Source: Antilocapra americana (lineage: Eukaryota; Chordata; Mammalia; Artiodactyla; Antilocapridae). From it: DNA of 64,000 bases. A model generated the notes under the pieces. That model was not told the origin of the DNA, searched no databases, and worked only from the letters and a program-made list of their open reading frames with translations. Each line of letters begins with the position of its first letter. Position 1 is the first letter of the stretch. The stretch is from positions 31,639,909 to 31,703,908 of the forward strand of contig ML662442.1 of the NCBI GenBank assembly GCA_007570785.1, in the 5' to 3' direction. Below are positions 1 to 12,039 of the stretch, one piece after another. The translations under genes and the position numbers were made by a program.

Positions 1-2
1 TA

Positions 3-602
3 GAAGACAGAATGACAGAAATAAATGAAACAGAAAGGAAAAATGAAAAAAGAATTAAAAGAAATGAAGACAACCTTAGAGACCTCTGGGACAATATTAA
101 ACGCACCAATATTCGAATCATAGGAGTCCCAGAAGAAGAAGACAAAAAGAAAGACCATCAGAAAATTCTTGAAGAGATAATTGTAGAAAACTTCCCTAAA
201 TTGGGGAAGCAAATAGCCACTCAGGTCCAAGAAACACAGAGAATCCCAAATAGAATGAACCCCAAGCGGGACACCCCAAGACACATATTAATCAAATTGG
301 CAAATATCAAATACAAAGACCAAATATTAAAAGCAGCAAGGGAGAAGCAAAAGATAACTCACAAGGGGAATCCCATAAGGATAACAGCTGATCTCTCATC
401 AGAAACGCTTCAGGCCAGAAGGGAATGGCAAAACATACTTAAAGTCATGGAAGAAAACAATCTACAACCCCGACTACTCTACCCAGCAAGGATCTCATTC
501 AAATTTGAAGGAGAATTCAAAATTTTCTCAGACAAGCAGAAACTGAGAGAATTCAGCAACACCAAACCAGCCCTCCAACGAATGCTAAAGGATCTTTCCT
601 AG
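3..602 (+). CDS. L1 ORF1 protein (RNA-binding chaperone), C-terminal part
   Basis: The frame is open through the window edge: three more codons precede the Met at 12, so this Met is internal and not the start. About 199 residues remain up to the TAG at 600-602. They include the end of a charged helical region (KNEKRIKRNEDNL), the RRM-like segment starting near NIRIIGVPEEE, and the C-terminal domain (about NPKRDTPRHILIKL to the stop). In L1, ORF1p trimerises by a coiled coil and coats the element's RNA in cytoplasmic particles, where it acts as a nucleic-acid chaperone. The trimerising coiled coil would lie mostly upstream of the window. No stop or frameshift is visible in this part. Confidence 0.93.
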   Translation, partial: EDRMTEINETERKNEKRIKRNEDNLRDLWDNIKRTNIRIIGVPEEEDKKKDHQKILEEIIVENFPKLGKQIATQVQETQRIPNRMNPKRDTPRHILIKLANIKYKDQILKAAREKQKITHKGNPIRITADLSSETLQARREWQNILKVMEENNLQPRLLYPARISFKFEGEFKIFSDKQKLREFSNTKPALQRMLKDLS

Positions 603-653
603 ATAGGAAACACCGATGGGATAGATAATCTGGAGCCCAAAACAATAAAATAA

Positions 654-3600
654 ATGGCAGCGGGATCATACTTATCAATAATTACCTTAAATGTAAACGG
701 GCTGAATGCCCCAACCAAAAGACAAAGATTGGCCGATTGGATACAGAAACAAGACCCCTATATATGTTGTCTACAAGAGACCCACCTCAAACCTAGGGAC
801 ACATATAGACTGAAAGTTAAAGGCTGGAAAAAGATATTCCATGCAAATAAAGACCAAAAGAAAGCAGGAGTGGCAATACTCATATCTGATAAAGTAGACT
901 TTAAAATAAAGGCAGTGAAAAGAGATAAAGATGGACATTACATAATGATCAAAGGATCAATCGAGGAAGAAGAAATAACAATTATAAATATTTATGCACC
1001 TAACATAGGAGCTCCACAATATGTAAGGCAAATGCTAACAAATATGAAAGGGGAAATCAACAACAACACAATAATAGCAGGAGACTTTAATACACCACTC
1101 ACACCAATGGATAGATCAACTAGACAGAAAAGTAACAAGGAAATTCAAACTTTAAATGAAACAATAGACCAACTAGACCTAATTGATATCTATAGGTCAT
1201 TCCACCCCAAAACAAGGAATTTCACCTTTTTCTCAAGTGCACACGGGACCTTCTCCAGGATAGATCACATCCTGGGCCATAAATCTAACCTTGATAAATT
1301 CAAAAATATTGAAATCATCCCAAGCATCTTTTCTGACCACAATGCAGTGAGATTAGATATCAACTACAGGAGAAAACCTCTCAAAACTTCCAACATATGG
1401 AGGCTCAACAACACACTGCTGAATAACCAACAAATCGCAGAAGAAATTAAAAATGAAATTCAGTTATGCATGGAAACGAATGAAAATGAAAACACAACAG
1501 CTCAAAACCTATGGGACACTGTGAAAGCAATGCTAAGGGGAAAGTTCATAGCAATACAAGCTCACCTCAGGAAACAAGAGAAAAATCAAATAAATGACCT
1601 TACTATACACCTAAAGCAACTAGAAAGGGAAGAGATGCAGAAGCCCAGGTCTAGTAGAAGGAAAGAAATCTTAAAGATCAGGGCAGAAATTAATGCAAAG
1701 GAATCAAAAGTGACCATAGCAAAAATCAACCAAGCCAAAAGCTGGTTCTTTGAGAAGATAAATAAAATTGACAAACCATTAGCCAGACTCATCAAGAAAC
1801 AAAGGGAGAAGAACCAAATCAACAGAATTAGAAATGAAAACGGAGAGATCACAACAGAAAACACAGAAATACAAAGGATCATAAGAGACTATTATCAGCA
1901 ACTATATGCAAATAAACTGGACAATTTGGATGAAATGGACAAATTCCTAGAAAAGTACAACTTTCCAAGACTAAACCAGGAAGAGATAGATAATATTAAT
2001 AGACCCATCACAAGCACGGAAATTGAAACCGTAATCAGAAATCTTCCAAAAAACAAAAGCCCAGGACCAGATGGCTTCACAGCTGAATTCTACCAAAAAT
2101 TTAGAGAAGAGCTAACACCTATTCTACTCAAACTCTTCCAGAAAATTGCAGACGAAGGTAAACTTCCAAACTCATTCTATGAGGCCTCCATCACCCTAAT
2201 TCCAAAACCTGGCAAAGATGCCACAAAAAAAGAAAACTACAGGCCAATATCACTGATGAACTTAGACGCAAAAATCCTCAACAAAATTCTAGCAAATAGA
2301 ATCCAACAACACATCAAAAAGATCATACATCATGATCAAGTAGGCTTTATCCCAGGGATGCAAGGATTCTTCAATATTCGTAAATCGATCAATGTAATAC
2401 ACCACATTAACAAATTAAAAAATAAAAATCACATGATTATCTCAATAGATGCAGAGAAAGCCTTTGACAAAATTCAACATCCATTTATGATAAAAACCCT
2501 CCAAAAAGCAGGAATAGAAGGAACATACCTCAACATAATAAAAGCTATATATGACAAACCCACAGCAAACATTATCCTCAATGGTGAAAAACTGGAAGCA
2601 TTCCCCCTGAAATCAGGGACAAGACAAGGGTGCCCACTCTCACCACTACTATTCAACATAGTTTTGGAAGTTTTGGCCACAGCAATCAGAGCAGATAAAG
2701 AAATCAAAGGAATACAGATTGGAAAAGAAGAAGTAAAACTCTCTCTGTTTGCTGATGACATGATCCTCTATATTGAAAACCCTAAAGACTCTACGAGAAA
2801 ATTACTAGAGCTAATCAGTGAATATAGCAAAGTTTCAGGATACAAAATCAACACACAGAAATCCCTGGCATTCCTATACACTAACAGTGAGAAATCAGAA
2901 AGAGAAATTAAGGAAACAATCCCATTCACCATCGAAACAAAAAGAATAAAATACTTAGGAGTATTTCTACCTAAAGAATCAAAAGACTTGTATATAGAAA
3001 ACTATAGAACACTGATGAAAGAAATCAAGGAGGACACAAACAGATGGAGAAATGTACCGTGCTCATGGATTGGAAGAATCAATATAGTGAAAATGAGTAT
3101 ACTACCTAAAGCAATCTATAGATTCAATGCAATTCCTATCAAGCTACCAGAGGTCTTCTTCAAAGAATTAGAACAAATAATTTCTCAATTTGTATGGAAA
3201 TACAAAAAACCTCGTATAGCCAAAGCAATCTTGAGAAAGAAGAATGGAACTGGCGGAATCAACCTACCTGACTTTAGGCTATACTACAAATCCACAGTCA
3301 TTAAGACAGTATGGTACTGGCACAAAGACAGAAACATAGATCAATGGAACAGAATAGAAAGCCCAGAGATAAATCCACGCATCTATGGACACCTTATCTT
3401 TGACAAAGGAGGCAAGAATATACAATGGAGAAAAGACAACCTCTTTAACAAGTGGTGCTGGGAAAACTGGACAGCCACTTGTAAAAGAATGAAACTAGAT
3501 CACTTTCTAACACCATACACAAAGATAAACTCAAAATGGATCAAAGATCTAAGCATAAGACCAGAAACTATAAAACTCCTAGAGGATAACATAGGCAAAA

Positions 3601-4367
3601 CACTCTCTGCTATAATCCAAAGCGGGATACTCCATGACCCACCTCCCAGAATATTGGAAATAAAAACACGAATAAACAAATGGGACCTAATTAAAATTAA
3701 AAGCTTTTGCACAACAAAGGAAACTATAAGCAAGGTGAAAAGACAGCCTTCAGAATGGGAGAAAATAATAGCCAATGAAGCAACAGACAAACAATTAATC
3801 TCAAAAATATACAAACAACTCCTGCAGCTCCATTCTAGAAAAATAAACAACCCAATTAAAAAGTGGGCCAAAGAACTTAACAGACATTTCTCCAAAGAAG
3901 ATATAAAAATGGCTAACAAACACATGAAAAGATGCTCAACATCACTCATTATCAGAGAAATGCAAATCAAAACTACAATGAGGTACCACTTTACACCAGT
4001 CAGAATGGCTGCCATCCAAAAGTCTACAAGCAATAAATGCTGGAGAGGATGTGGAGAAAAGGGAACCCTCTTACACTGTTGGTGGGAATGCAAACTAGTA
4101 CAGCCACTATGGAAAACAGTGTGGAGGTTCCTTAAAAAGCTGCAAATAGACCTGCCATATGACCCGGCAATCCCACTGCTGGGCATATACACCGAGGAAA
4201 CCAGAATTGAAAGAGCCACGTGCACCCCAATGTTCATCGCTGCATTGTTTACAATAGCTAAGACATGGAAACAACCTAGATGCCCATCAACTGATGAATG
4301 GATAAGAAAGCTGTGGTACATATACACAATGGAATATTACTCAGCATTAAAAAAAAAATTCATTTGA
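654..4367 (+). CDS. L1 ORF2 protein: endonuclease and reverse transcriptase, short at the C-terminus
   Basis: There are 1237 residues in one frame. The N-terminal APE-type endonuclease shows NVNGLN (N13), QETH (E42), GDFNTPL, RIDHILG and SDHNAV, which are the expected catalytic and metal-binding positions. The reverse transcriptase shows SIDAEKAFD (D599), [13 protein letters not shown] and FADD (D701, D702). The cysteine-rich end CWRGC...HCWWEC begins near residue 1129. All catalytic motifs are intact. The protein nicks target DNA and copies L1 RNA by target-primed reverse transcription; it also mobilises SINEs. The stop at 4365-4367 follows an A10 run (4349-4358). The family C-terminus is readable in the +1 frame from about 4360 to a TAG at 4471-4473, so roughly the last 35-40 residues are lost to a one-base indel or a sequence error. 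Confidence 0.95.
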   Translation: MAAGSYLSIITLNVNGLNAPTKRQRLADWIQKQDPYICCLQETHLKPRDTYRLKVKGWKKIFHANKDQKKAGVAILISDKVDFKIKAVKRDKDGHYIMIKGSIEEEEITIINIYAPNIGAPQYVRQMLTNMKGEINNNTIIAGDFNTPLTPMDRSTRQKSNKEIQTLNETIDQLDLIDIYRSFHPKTRNFTFFSSAHGTFSRIDHILGHKSNLDKFKNIEIIPSIFSDHNAVRLDINYRRKPLKTSNIWRLNNTLLNNQQIAEEIKNEIQLCMETNENENTTAQNLWDTVKAMLRGKFIAIQAHLRKQEKNQINDLTIHLKQLEREEMQKPRSSRRKEILKIRAEINAKESKVTIAKINQAKSWFFEKINKIDKPLARLIKKQREKNQINRIRNENGEITTENTEIQRIIRDYYQQLYANKLDNLDEMDKFLEKYNFPRLNQEEIDNINRPITSTEIETVIRNLPKNKSPGPDGFTAEFYQKFREELTPILLKLFQKIADEGKLPNSFYEASITLIPKPGKDATKKENYRPISLMNLDAKILNKILANRIQQHIKKIIHHDQVGFIPGMQGFFNIRKSINVIHHINKLKNKNHMIISIDAEKAFDKIQHPFMIKTLQKAGIEGTYLNIIKAIYDKPTANIILNGEKLEAFPLKSGTRQGCPLSPLLFNIVLEVLATAIRADKEIKGIQIGKEEVKLSLFADDMILYIENPKDSTRKLLELISEYSKVSGYKINTQKSLAFLYTNSEKSEREIKETIPFTIETKRIKYLGVFLPKESKDLYIENYRTLMKEIKEDTNRWRNVPCSWIGRINIVKMSILPKAIYRFNAIPIKLPEVFFKELEQIISQFVWKYKKPRIAKAILRKKNGTGGINLPDFRLYYKSTVIKTVWYWHKDRNIDQWNRIESPEINPRIYGHLIFDKGGKNIQWRKDNLFNKWCWENWTATCKRMKLDHFLTPYTKINSKWIKDLSIRPETIKLLEDNIGKTLSAIIQSGILHDPPPRILEIKTRINKWDLIKIKSFCTTKETISKVKRQPSEWEKIIANEATDKQLISKIYKQLLQLHSRKINNPIKKWAKELNRHFSKEDIKMANKHMKRCSTSLIIREMQIKTTMRYHFTPVRMAAIQKSTSNKCWRGCGEKGTLLHCWWECKLVQPLWKTVWRFLKKLQIDLPYDPAIPLLGIYTEETRIERATCTPMFIAALFTIAKTWKQPRCPSTDEWIRKLWYIYTMEYYSALKKKFI

Positions 4368-4667
4368 AGCAATTCTACTCAGATGGACGAAACTGGAGCC
4401 CATTATCCAGAGTGAAGTAAGCCAGAAGCAAAAACAACAATACAGTATATTAACGCATATATATGGAATTTAGAAAGACAGTAACGAGAACCCAACATGG
4501 GAGACAACAAAAGGAACGCAGATGTATAGAATAGACTCGTGGACTTTGTGGATGAGGGTAAGGGTGGGATGTTATGGGAGAAGGGCATTGAAGCATGTTA
4601 ATTGTCATGTGTCTAATCAATCGCCAGCCCAGGATTGATGCTCGGGACTGGTGCAGCGAGAGTTCCC

Positions 4668-4697
4668 GGGGGGGGGAGGGAGGAGGGAGGGGGGCTC
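4668..4697 (+). other. G-rich tract in the L1 3' UTR
   Basis: Runs of G up to nine bases long alternate with single A or C over about 30 bases. Polypurine G-rich tracts are a regular part of mammalian L1 3' UTRs and can form G-quadruplexes. The same tract is recognisable in the short L1 tail at 45162-45299. Confidence 0.7.
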
Positions 4698-4755
4698 CGG
4701 AGGGGAAGCATATGTAAACCCATGGTGATATCATGACATTGTATGGCAAAAACAA

Positions 4756-4786
<31 letters not shown>

Positions 4787-4797
4787 AGAATCAATAG

Positions 4798-4970
4798 TTT
4801 TAAAATGTCTATCTACCTAAAGCAGTCTTCAAATGCAATATAATACTTGTCAAATAACCAATGGCACTTTTCAGAAAACTAGAACAGATAATCTTAAGAT
4901 TTTCATGCAACATCAAAACTCCTCAAGTAGCTAAAGCAATATTAAGAAATAAAAACAGCATGCATTATCA
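4798..4970 (+). mobile_element. Old, diverged L1 ORF2 fragment
   Basis: The text follows the ORF2 region that in the young L1 lies near 3100-3240 (positions corresponding to 'actacctaaagcaatc' and 'agaacaaataat'), with many substitutions and gaps. It lies just after the tail of the young L1. It may be the element into which the young L1 inserted. Confidence 0.65.
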
Positions 4971-6396
4971 CATCCCAGCCCATCTTTTCTGAACTCAGTA
5001 ATAATTGAAATTTGTCTCAGTTCTACCCTAACATCTCCTTTGGACATTTCCTCATTCCTTAGTCATCATGCTTACATAAGCTTCTCTTTGATAATGATTC
5101 TCAGCTTTCCACTAAACACAGAATTTGATTCCAGGGGCAGTTTTTAATCCCTTCAATGTCCAAATTGGCACTAATAAGGAAACAGGGTTTAATATGAGGG
5201 TAATTTATGCTTGGAAATGTTCATCTTATCTCGTGTTTCACCCAATGTTCATGAATTAAGACACTAATACTGAAAAGCAGGAATCAAAGAGATTAGAACA
5301 CTTACAAATGTGAATAGCTCCCTCAATAATTTCTGATTTTTATGGCAGGAATTTTCATTGCACTGAATTCTTTAGGGGTCTTTAGAGATGCTTGACATCT
5401 CTCTTTAGACAAGTCATTAGTAACATCAGAGTGAAAATGACAGTAAAACATCCACAATTTTAGAAATTGGTTTATCTTTGTTATTTCCATAACAGAAAAA
5501 AAGGTACAGTACAGCTTGCAGCTAATATTAGTAACTTTTTATTTCCTCAGCACTTTTTAATGATTACTGAAGTCTTATTTTTCTGAAATGTTGGAGGGGA
5601 TGCCCTATTCCAGTAAAGGTCTGCCCAAAATATTAACTAAAGGTGAAATGGAGAAAATGTTTTTGAAAGGCCTGTATAATTTTGATGTTGTGCTGCAGTT
5701 TGTTCTCTTCTTCAATCTAAGCAACCAATTAATCTTTTCATTTTGAAGCCCCAAATGTAGAAGTAATTGGGAGCCCATCATATCATCACATAAAATTATT
5801 CCATTTTATATTACCTAGTTCTGTCTGCTGGGAGACCTGGAAGCGATGAGAAGTCAGAGCACTGAGCACACCTAAAGCCTAGCTCCTGATTTCTGAATAC
5901 CATTCTCCATTTGGAGGAAACACCGTAAGTGACTGATTGCAGTGGTGGTGCAAGCAAGGTTCAAATGAGACTAGAACGTCTCCTACACCAGAAAGAACAC
6001 AAAGAACCCTGGAGACATGTCAAAAGCACATGGGAGCCAGCTTGGACTCAAGGCATCTGAGAAATTCTGGGACATCTGAAACACTAAAATGAATAATGAC
6101 AGTACAGATTATACTCTTTAAATAAGAAAGAAGATACAAGCCTAATGAGAAGCATTGGCAAACTTTTTTGGTAATAGGCCAGTAAATGTTTTAGTTTTAC
6201 AGCACAAATATTATGTAAGTGTTTATATAAGAAGAAACAAAACCCACAGATTTTTCTATAAGAATTCATTCAAGCTTATACTTTACAATAATTCTTTGTA
6301 ATACGTATCTACTAAAGACAAGGTCAGACTCACAGATGTTAGGAGATAGTTTACAGTCGTATATTTTCTATGGACATGTTTTTTTAGATGCCTTTA
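4971..6396. other. Intergenic, nothing recognised
   Basis: AT-rich sequence without a credible reading frame. I recognise no repeat family in it. Old degraded repeats may be present but cannot be called by eye. Confidence 0.5.
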
Positions 6397-6537
6397 TTGT
6401 TTAGTCACTAAATTGTGTCCCACACTTTGCAGCACCCTGGACTATAGACCATCAGTCTCCTCTGGCCACAGGATTTCCCAGGCAAGAATACGGGAGTGAG
6501 TTGCCATTTCTTTCTCCAGGGGATCTTCCTGACCCTG
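6397..6537 (-). mobile_element. Bov-tA SINE, truncated
   Basis: Reads as the reverse complement of the Bov-tA 3' half: the '...gtgtccca...', 'ggactatag' and 'ggcaagaatac' blocks are present, ending in the 'ggggatcttcctgacc' block. The tRNA-like head is missing. Confidence 0.8.
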
Positions 6538-6806
6538 TGATAGATACTTTACTCAAACTATTAGACCCAACATAGATAAATAGCTTATCTTGCTTGGTTA
6601 ACAAATGAATCACTGCAAATTTATTTTGACTGCAGCATCATTTTATATTTTTATTTTTGTGAAGCCATTTTGTTGAGAAATTCTGTTTAAAATTTTGTAT
6701 TTTTTCTGTCCATTTCTTTCATGTAAGTTAGGAATACTGTGATAACTATTTAGTCTGGTTTGATGAGTGCTTGTTGTATCCTTTTAGCTTAGCTATAGTC
6801 TCATTA

Positions 6807-7003
6807 GGGTTTCCCTGATGGCTCAATGGTAAAGAATCCTCCTGCCAATGCAGGAGACTTGGATTCCATCCCTGGGTCAGGAAGATCCCCCAGAGAAGGA
6901 AATGGCTACCCACTCCAGTATTTTTGTATGAAAAATCCCATGGACAGAGGAGCCTAGTGGGTTGCAAAGATGTCAGGTATGACTGAGTAGCTAAAACAAC
7001 AAC
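6807..7003 (+). mobile_element. Bov-tA SINE
   Basis: Nearly full length: the tRNA-Glu-like head (tttccctgatggctcaatgg), the anticodon-arm region, the body (cccactccagtatttttg) and the end (gactgagtagctaaaacaac) are present in order. Several substitutions show moderate age. Confidence 0.88.
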
Positions 7004-7602
7004 ACAGTGTCATTGTGTAATAAAAACGCTGCTTTATCTGTTAGTCAATAAAAGTAATCCATTCTCCATTGTGCCTTCAAAGTATGACATTTGAATCTGT
7101 TTTTCTTGTTTTTCCATGGTAAGCATGTACTGGTAATAACAAGTAAAATATTAAAGTATGGCCATATGTACTCTGAAAGGTAGTTTATTTATAATGACAT
7201 CTTTGTGATCATTTTTTGAGGTAACATGGGTTGTATTATATAAACCTTGTAACTACTAACCCAAACCCTTGCTGGAAAAGAATAAAGGACAAAAAATACA
7301 AATGTTTCTCTGGAGACATCTGTCCCTTCCTCAGTCCATATGTGGTAGCTCCCAGTCCTTTGGACAGAGAAGTTCAGAAAGGCAGGAGGTAAAACCAGGA
7401 GGAGACCTGGAAAATGGGAAACCTTCTGATGCAAGAATCAGGACTCATTCCATCCTTGTTTAAAGTAAGAACTTAGGAGAGAAAATCATATATGTTTCTT
7501 GGGAAAGATAAACAGAGTTATGAGCAAATTGAAATAAAAGCAATTGAAGCAGCCAGGAACCCTAAGTTGAGCACAAATTAGCAGAGAAGTACCAGTAAAT
7601 GC
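7004..7602. other. Intergenic, nothing recognised
   Basis: No credible gene and no repeat family that I can name in these 600 bases. Confidence 0.5.
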
Positions 7603-7808
7603 GGGCTTCCCTGGTGGCTCAGATGGTAAAGAACCCGCCTGCAATGCAGGAGATCTGGGTTCAATGCAGGAGAGCTGGGAAGATCCCCTGGAGGAGGACA
7701 TGGCAACCCACTCCAATATTCTTGCCTGGAGAATCCCCAGGGACAGAGGAGTCTGGTGGGCTACAATCCATGGAGCCGCAGAGAGTCAGACATGACTGAG
7801 TGACTAAG
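7603..7808 (+). mobile_element. Bov-tA SINE
   Basis: Full-length copy from the gggcttccctggtggctcag head to gactgagtgactaa. The motif 'aatgcaggaga' occurs twice within about 30 bases near 7643-7675, a small internal alteration compared with the usual order. Confidence 0.92.
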
Positions 7809-7959
7809 CCCAGCATCAGTGGATACAGACTCTGAGGCTGGAGATGCTGCACCTGCTGTACTGTGGACCTCACACCAACTGTCCCCCCAGCCTGATTAAC
7901 TTCCAGGAACCCAGATTCTCGAGAAGCCAGAAAAAATCAGGAGCAACAAAAAGCAGTTA

Positions 7960-8400
7960 GAAAATGTAGCTAAAACAGTATTCTACTCACAGTAGCTACC
8001 AAAAGTATCTATACAGGTTTAGGAATAAATTTAACAAGCAATTAGCAAGGCTTTTATAAGAGCAATGTTCTTTACCAAGTGACCTGAAAGAAAACAGAAA
8101 TAAATGGTAAGTGCAGTATTTCTGAATGGAAATACTCAATTTGTAAAGGTGTCACTTATTAAATTATAATTTAAACCAATAACAAAATCCCAATAGGATT
8201 CTTTATGAGAGTGATAAAATTATAAGTTAAAATGTCAATTTTCTGAAAAAAAGTTTATCAGTCAATGTGTCATTCTATAAGAATCAAATCATATACATAA
8301 AATTATTTACAAGATAATGAAGTCTATTATAGTTTGTAAGAAAATGATAAAATATTCAATAAATAATGCTGGGTAAATTTGCTTTATCTGAAAAAAAAAT
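7960..8400 (+). mobile_element. Old L1 ORF2 fragment
   Basis: Diverged copy of the ORF2 stretch around 'taggaataaatttaac' and 'aatcccaatagg', with many gaps. The reading frame is destroyed. Confidence 0.6.
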
Positions 8401-8880
8401 GCTTTCTTTTTTTAACTTTATTTTTTAATTTTTTAAAATAAATTTACATAGAAGTATAGTTAATTTTAAGAGAAATCAACCCTGAATACTCATTGAAAGG
8501 ACTGATGCTAAAGCTGAAGCTCCAGTATTTTGGTCATTTGATGTGAATAATCAACTCATTGGAAAGTCCCTGATCCTCGGAAAGATTGAGGGCAGAAAGA
8601 ACAGAGGATGAGGTGGCTTAATGGCATCACCAGTGCCATGGACATGAACTTAGGCAAACTTCAGGAGATGGTAAGGGACAGGGAGGCCTTGCATGGGGTT
8701 GCAAAGAGGGCAGCTGAACAACAAGAGCTGATTTACAAAGTTGTGTTAATTTCTGCTGTATAGCACAGTGAATTCATATGTAGATATTCATATACATATG
8801 TCTACTCTTTTTTAGATTATATTCTCATGCAGAGTATGGGAATACTCATTACAGAGTATTCTTAAACATAAAAATAATAT
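8401..8880 (-). mobile_element. Old L1 3' end, split by a BovB insertion
   Basis: The flanks 8401-8467 and 8732-8880 together resemble the reverse complement of a cetartiodactyl L1 3' end (compare the forward copy at 55040-55178: 'gttgtatactggaaactaac' and 'aacattgtaaatcaac'). The BovB tail at 8468-8731 interrupts it. The bases at the joints (agttaattt and agctgattt) look like a worn target-site duplication. Confidence 0.6.
8468..8731 (+). mobile_element. BovB (RTE LINE) 3' fragment
   Basis: Matches the BovB 3' region seen in the other copies of this window: ggactgatgctaaagctgaa, 'cagaggatgaggtgg', 'ggcatcacc' and 'caggagatggtaagggac'. It is 5' truncated, as most genomic BovB copies are, and diverged. 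Confidence 0.85.
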
Positions 8881-8940
8881 CCTGATGAAATAAGTTATAA
8901 TTTATGAATATATGGTAATCCTTGAGATACAGATGTTGTA

Positions 8941-9013
8941 ATTGTTGTTTAGTTGCTAAGTTACGTCCCACTCTTTTGTGACCCCATGGACTATAGCCCG
9001 CCAGACTCCTCTA
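8941..9013 (-). mobile_element. Bov-tA SINE tail fragment
   Basis: About 70 bases matching the reverse complement of the SINE 3' end (ccactcttttgtgaccccat, then 'ggactatagccc'). The rest is absent. Confidence 0.75.
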
Positions 9014-9696
<683 letters not shown>

Positions 9697-9860
9697 CCAG
9701 TTCAGTTCAGTTCAGTCGCTCAGTCATGCCCGACTCTGCGACCCCATGAACCGCAGCACACCAGGGTTCCCTGTGCGTCACCAACTCCTGGAATCCACCC
9801 AAACCCATGGCCATTGAGTCAGGGATGCCATCCAGCCATCTCATCCTCCGTCATCCCAGT
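9697..9860 (-). mobile_element. BovB 3' end fragment
   Basis: Begins with the terminal ttcagttcagttcagtcgct block and runs through the reverse-complement BovB tail (caccaactcctggaatccac, then 'gggatgccatccagcc'). Identity fades after about 9860. Confidence 0.85.
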
Positions 9861-11460
9861 CATGCCTCCACAAAGCCATGACTCACCCACCTTCTGGCAG
9901 CATGCAAACAAACTTACCATTGTATTTATATTATAATTACATACAGACAATGTGCCTTCAACTTCCTGGGAAAAAAAGAAAGTTACTATAAATTGATGAC
10001 TGTTTTGTTCCAGGTTAACACTGGTTATTGTACATTACAGAAGTACTTAAAAAGTCCATAAGATCAGTCAGTTAATATTTAGCAATGAGGACATGAATTT
10101 TCACATGGAAACTTTCATAAGCAGTCCAAGGTTATATACGTATAATGGCAAAGTAAAATTATTACACCTTTACCCAGTTTAGATGTGAGATAGCCTTAAA
10201 CTAAACTTACAGAGATACTGATTTCTGATGACAAACAGCAGCTGATAGTAGGAGTAGCAACTACAGAAAATGATTTTTAAAATACATGGAAATATAAACA
10301 AATGAAACTCCAAATACACTGAAAACACAAACAAAAACTTAGTGAAGACTGGTGAAGTCTTTGGTTATCAGTTCTTGTTTTTCAAGAGAAAGGGGATAAT
10401 TATACATCAGATTAAGTGAAAGAAATACTAACTTAGAGAAATACAAAGCCAGTGTTTATTGCTACTGGACGTAGACGCATATAACCTTTCATGTGTTCCA
10501 ATTTATTTGTTATATGAATAATTCATTTATTCTGCAAACTCAAGTCACCAAAGGTCAGATAAATGAGATACTTTTATAAATTTTATGATATGAGATTTTG
10601 ATATAATAAAAGATATCTAATAGGCCCTCTCAATAGTGAAAGAAAGTCATTTGTGTTATTAAATCTCCCCAGGGGGAGGTTCAGGATAAATTATGGAGAT
10701 GTAACAGCAGCCTGTGATGGACAACAGAACAGTCATCACTACATTATCAGTTTTGTGGTCTTGTTAATGAGGCAAAAGAGTCTGACATTAAATGAACACT
10801 AAATGAACAGCCACTTTGTGCCAGGCACTGTCCTGGGCGTTGCTAGATTTCCAAGTGTCAGGCAGAACTTACAATTTTAGGATAATTATCAGATACCTTC
10901 CAGGAAAGCATAATGTAATTTCTTGTAAGACAAGAAGCACAAATCATGGAAATGCAACTAACTAGGTAAGAGAAGAAGGCAAAAGGGACTCTATTTTTGG
11001 AGACTCTAGAAGGAAACCCAAAGACTACACTTGCACCACAGTCCAAGACAACCATTCACGGCTAAACTTCACCTTTTCGAAGGAAATGGCCTTCTTTTCT
11101 TGACAAATAATGTTGGCTTAATATAGTTTCATAACTTGCTACTGGATCATACTTCGTATTCTCAAATGTGACCTAACAACGTCATCCACAGCTTCCTGAT
11201 TCAGTTCTTTCCCCAGAAATTCACAGAATTTTAACACAGAACTTCTGAGATCCTAAGGGTATGAAAATTATGCAAATTATAAGAAAGAAGACTTATACAA
11301 ATGTCACAGCTAAATATCATTATGGGGATGAAAAATCTAAGTGCTTAAGCTGTATATTAATTTTGATTTGGACCATGAGAGGTGACTTATTCTTTCTTGG
11401 TAAATTAGTCTTGACTTGTCTACTGCCAGAGTGCTTATATGGTTGCATTTTAGGAGTCCT
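9861..11460. other. Intergenic; weak L2-like piece near 10785-10850
   Basis: No gene is supported. The phrase tttgtgccaggcactgtcct resembles an L2 or MIR core. The rest of the 1.6 kb is unassigned. Confidence 0.4.
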
Positions 11461-11702
11461 TATATTTCATTTTGGCCACCTGATGCAAAGACCTGACTCA
11501 CTGGAAAAGACCCTGATGCTGAGAAAAATTGAAGGCAGGAGGAGAAGGGGAAAACAGAGGATGAAATGGTTGGATGGCACCACCAACTTGATGGACATGA
11601 GTCTGAGTAAGCTCCAGGAGTTGGTGATGGACAGGGAAGCCTGGTGTGCTGCAGTCCATGGGGTTGCAAAGAGTCAGACATGACTGAGTGACTGAACTGA
11701 AC
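11461..11702 (+). mobile_element. BovB 3' fragment
   Basis: Follows the BovB tail from 'ttggccacctgatgc' through 'aaaacagaggatgaaatgg' to the end block gactgaactgaac. The short reading frame overlapping it is only BovB text read in one frame. Confidence 0.88.
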
Positions 11703-11716
11703 TAAATTGACATTTC

Positions 11717-11790
11717 ATGTTATCTGTATTCACTCAGAAAATATTCTGAAAGTACCTACTATATGTCAGACTGTTCCAGGTGATGGTACA
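11717..11790 (+). repeat. L2-like fragment
   Basis: The 'tattcactcag' start, 'tacctactatatgtcag' and 'ggtacaagtgaacag' follow the well-known L2-type text in order. Short and diverged. Confidence 0.4.
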
Positions 11791-12039
11791 AGTGAACAGA
11801 AAAATAACAGTATAGCCAGGGCTAGGAGTTGAGTACAAGGACTTATGGTGAGAGAGTAATTCTGAAACTGAACTCAGACAAAGTCGCAACGGATAAGAGA
11901 AATTTATTTGCTGAAACTTAAAGGGGTTAACAGAAGTCTTGAATAGTCAGAAGAATGCATCAGAAAATTTAAAGGCAGGTTATTTGAAATTATGGAGTTT
12001 GAAGCATCAAAATAAAATAGAATAAAGAAAAGTAAATAC

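Larger units (their letters stand above)
1..4787 (+). mobile_element. Young LINE-1 (ruminant L1 type), 3' part, continuing past the window start
   Basis: The element holds the end of ORF1, a 51-base spacer, ORF2, a 3' UTR with a G-rich tract (about 4668-4697), and an (AAAT)n tail at 4761-4787. Its reading frames are almost free of damage, which argues for a recent insertion. The 5' UTR and the start of ORF1 lie before base 1, so full length and target-site duplication cannot be checked here. The tail is followed directly by an older, diverged L1 ORF2 fragment in the same orientation. It is intergenic, about 17 kb past the 3' end of RWDD1 and in the opposite orientation to that gene. Confidence 0.95.

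Noticed and set aside
3500..4327. 275-codon frame on the minus strand
   Set aside because: It is the antisense of L1 ORF2. The same holds for the minus-strand frames at 1586-1882, 1895-2080 and 2474-2761.
7603..7680. tRNA-Glu-like sequence at the heads of Bov-tA copies (here and at 6807, 15697, 20151, 47951)
   Set aside because: The tRNA-like part is the SINE head; the clover-leaf is worn and followed by a SINE body, so these are not tRNA genes.
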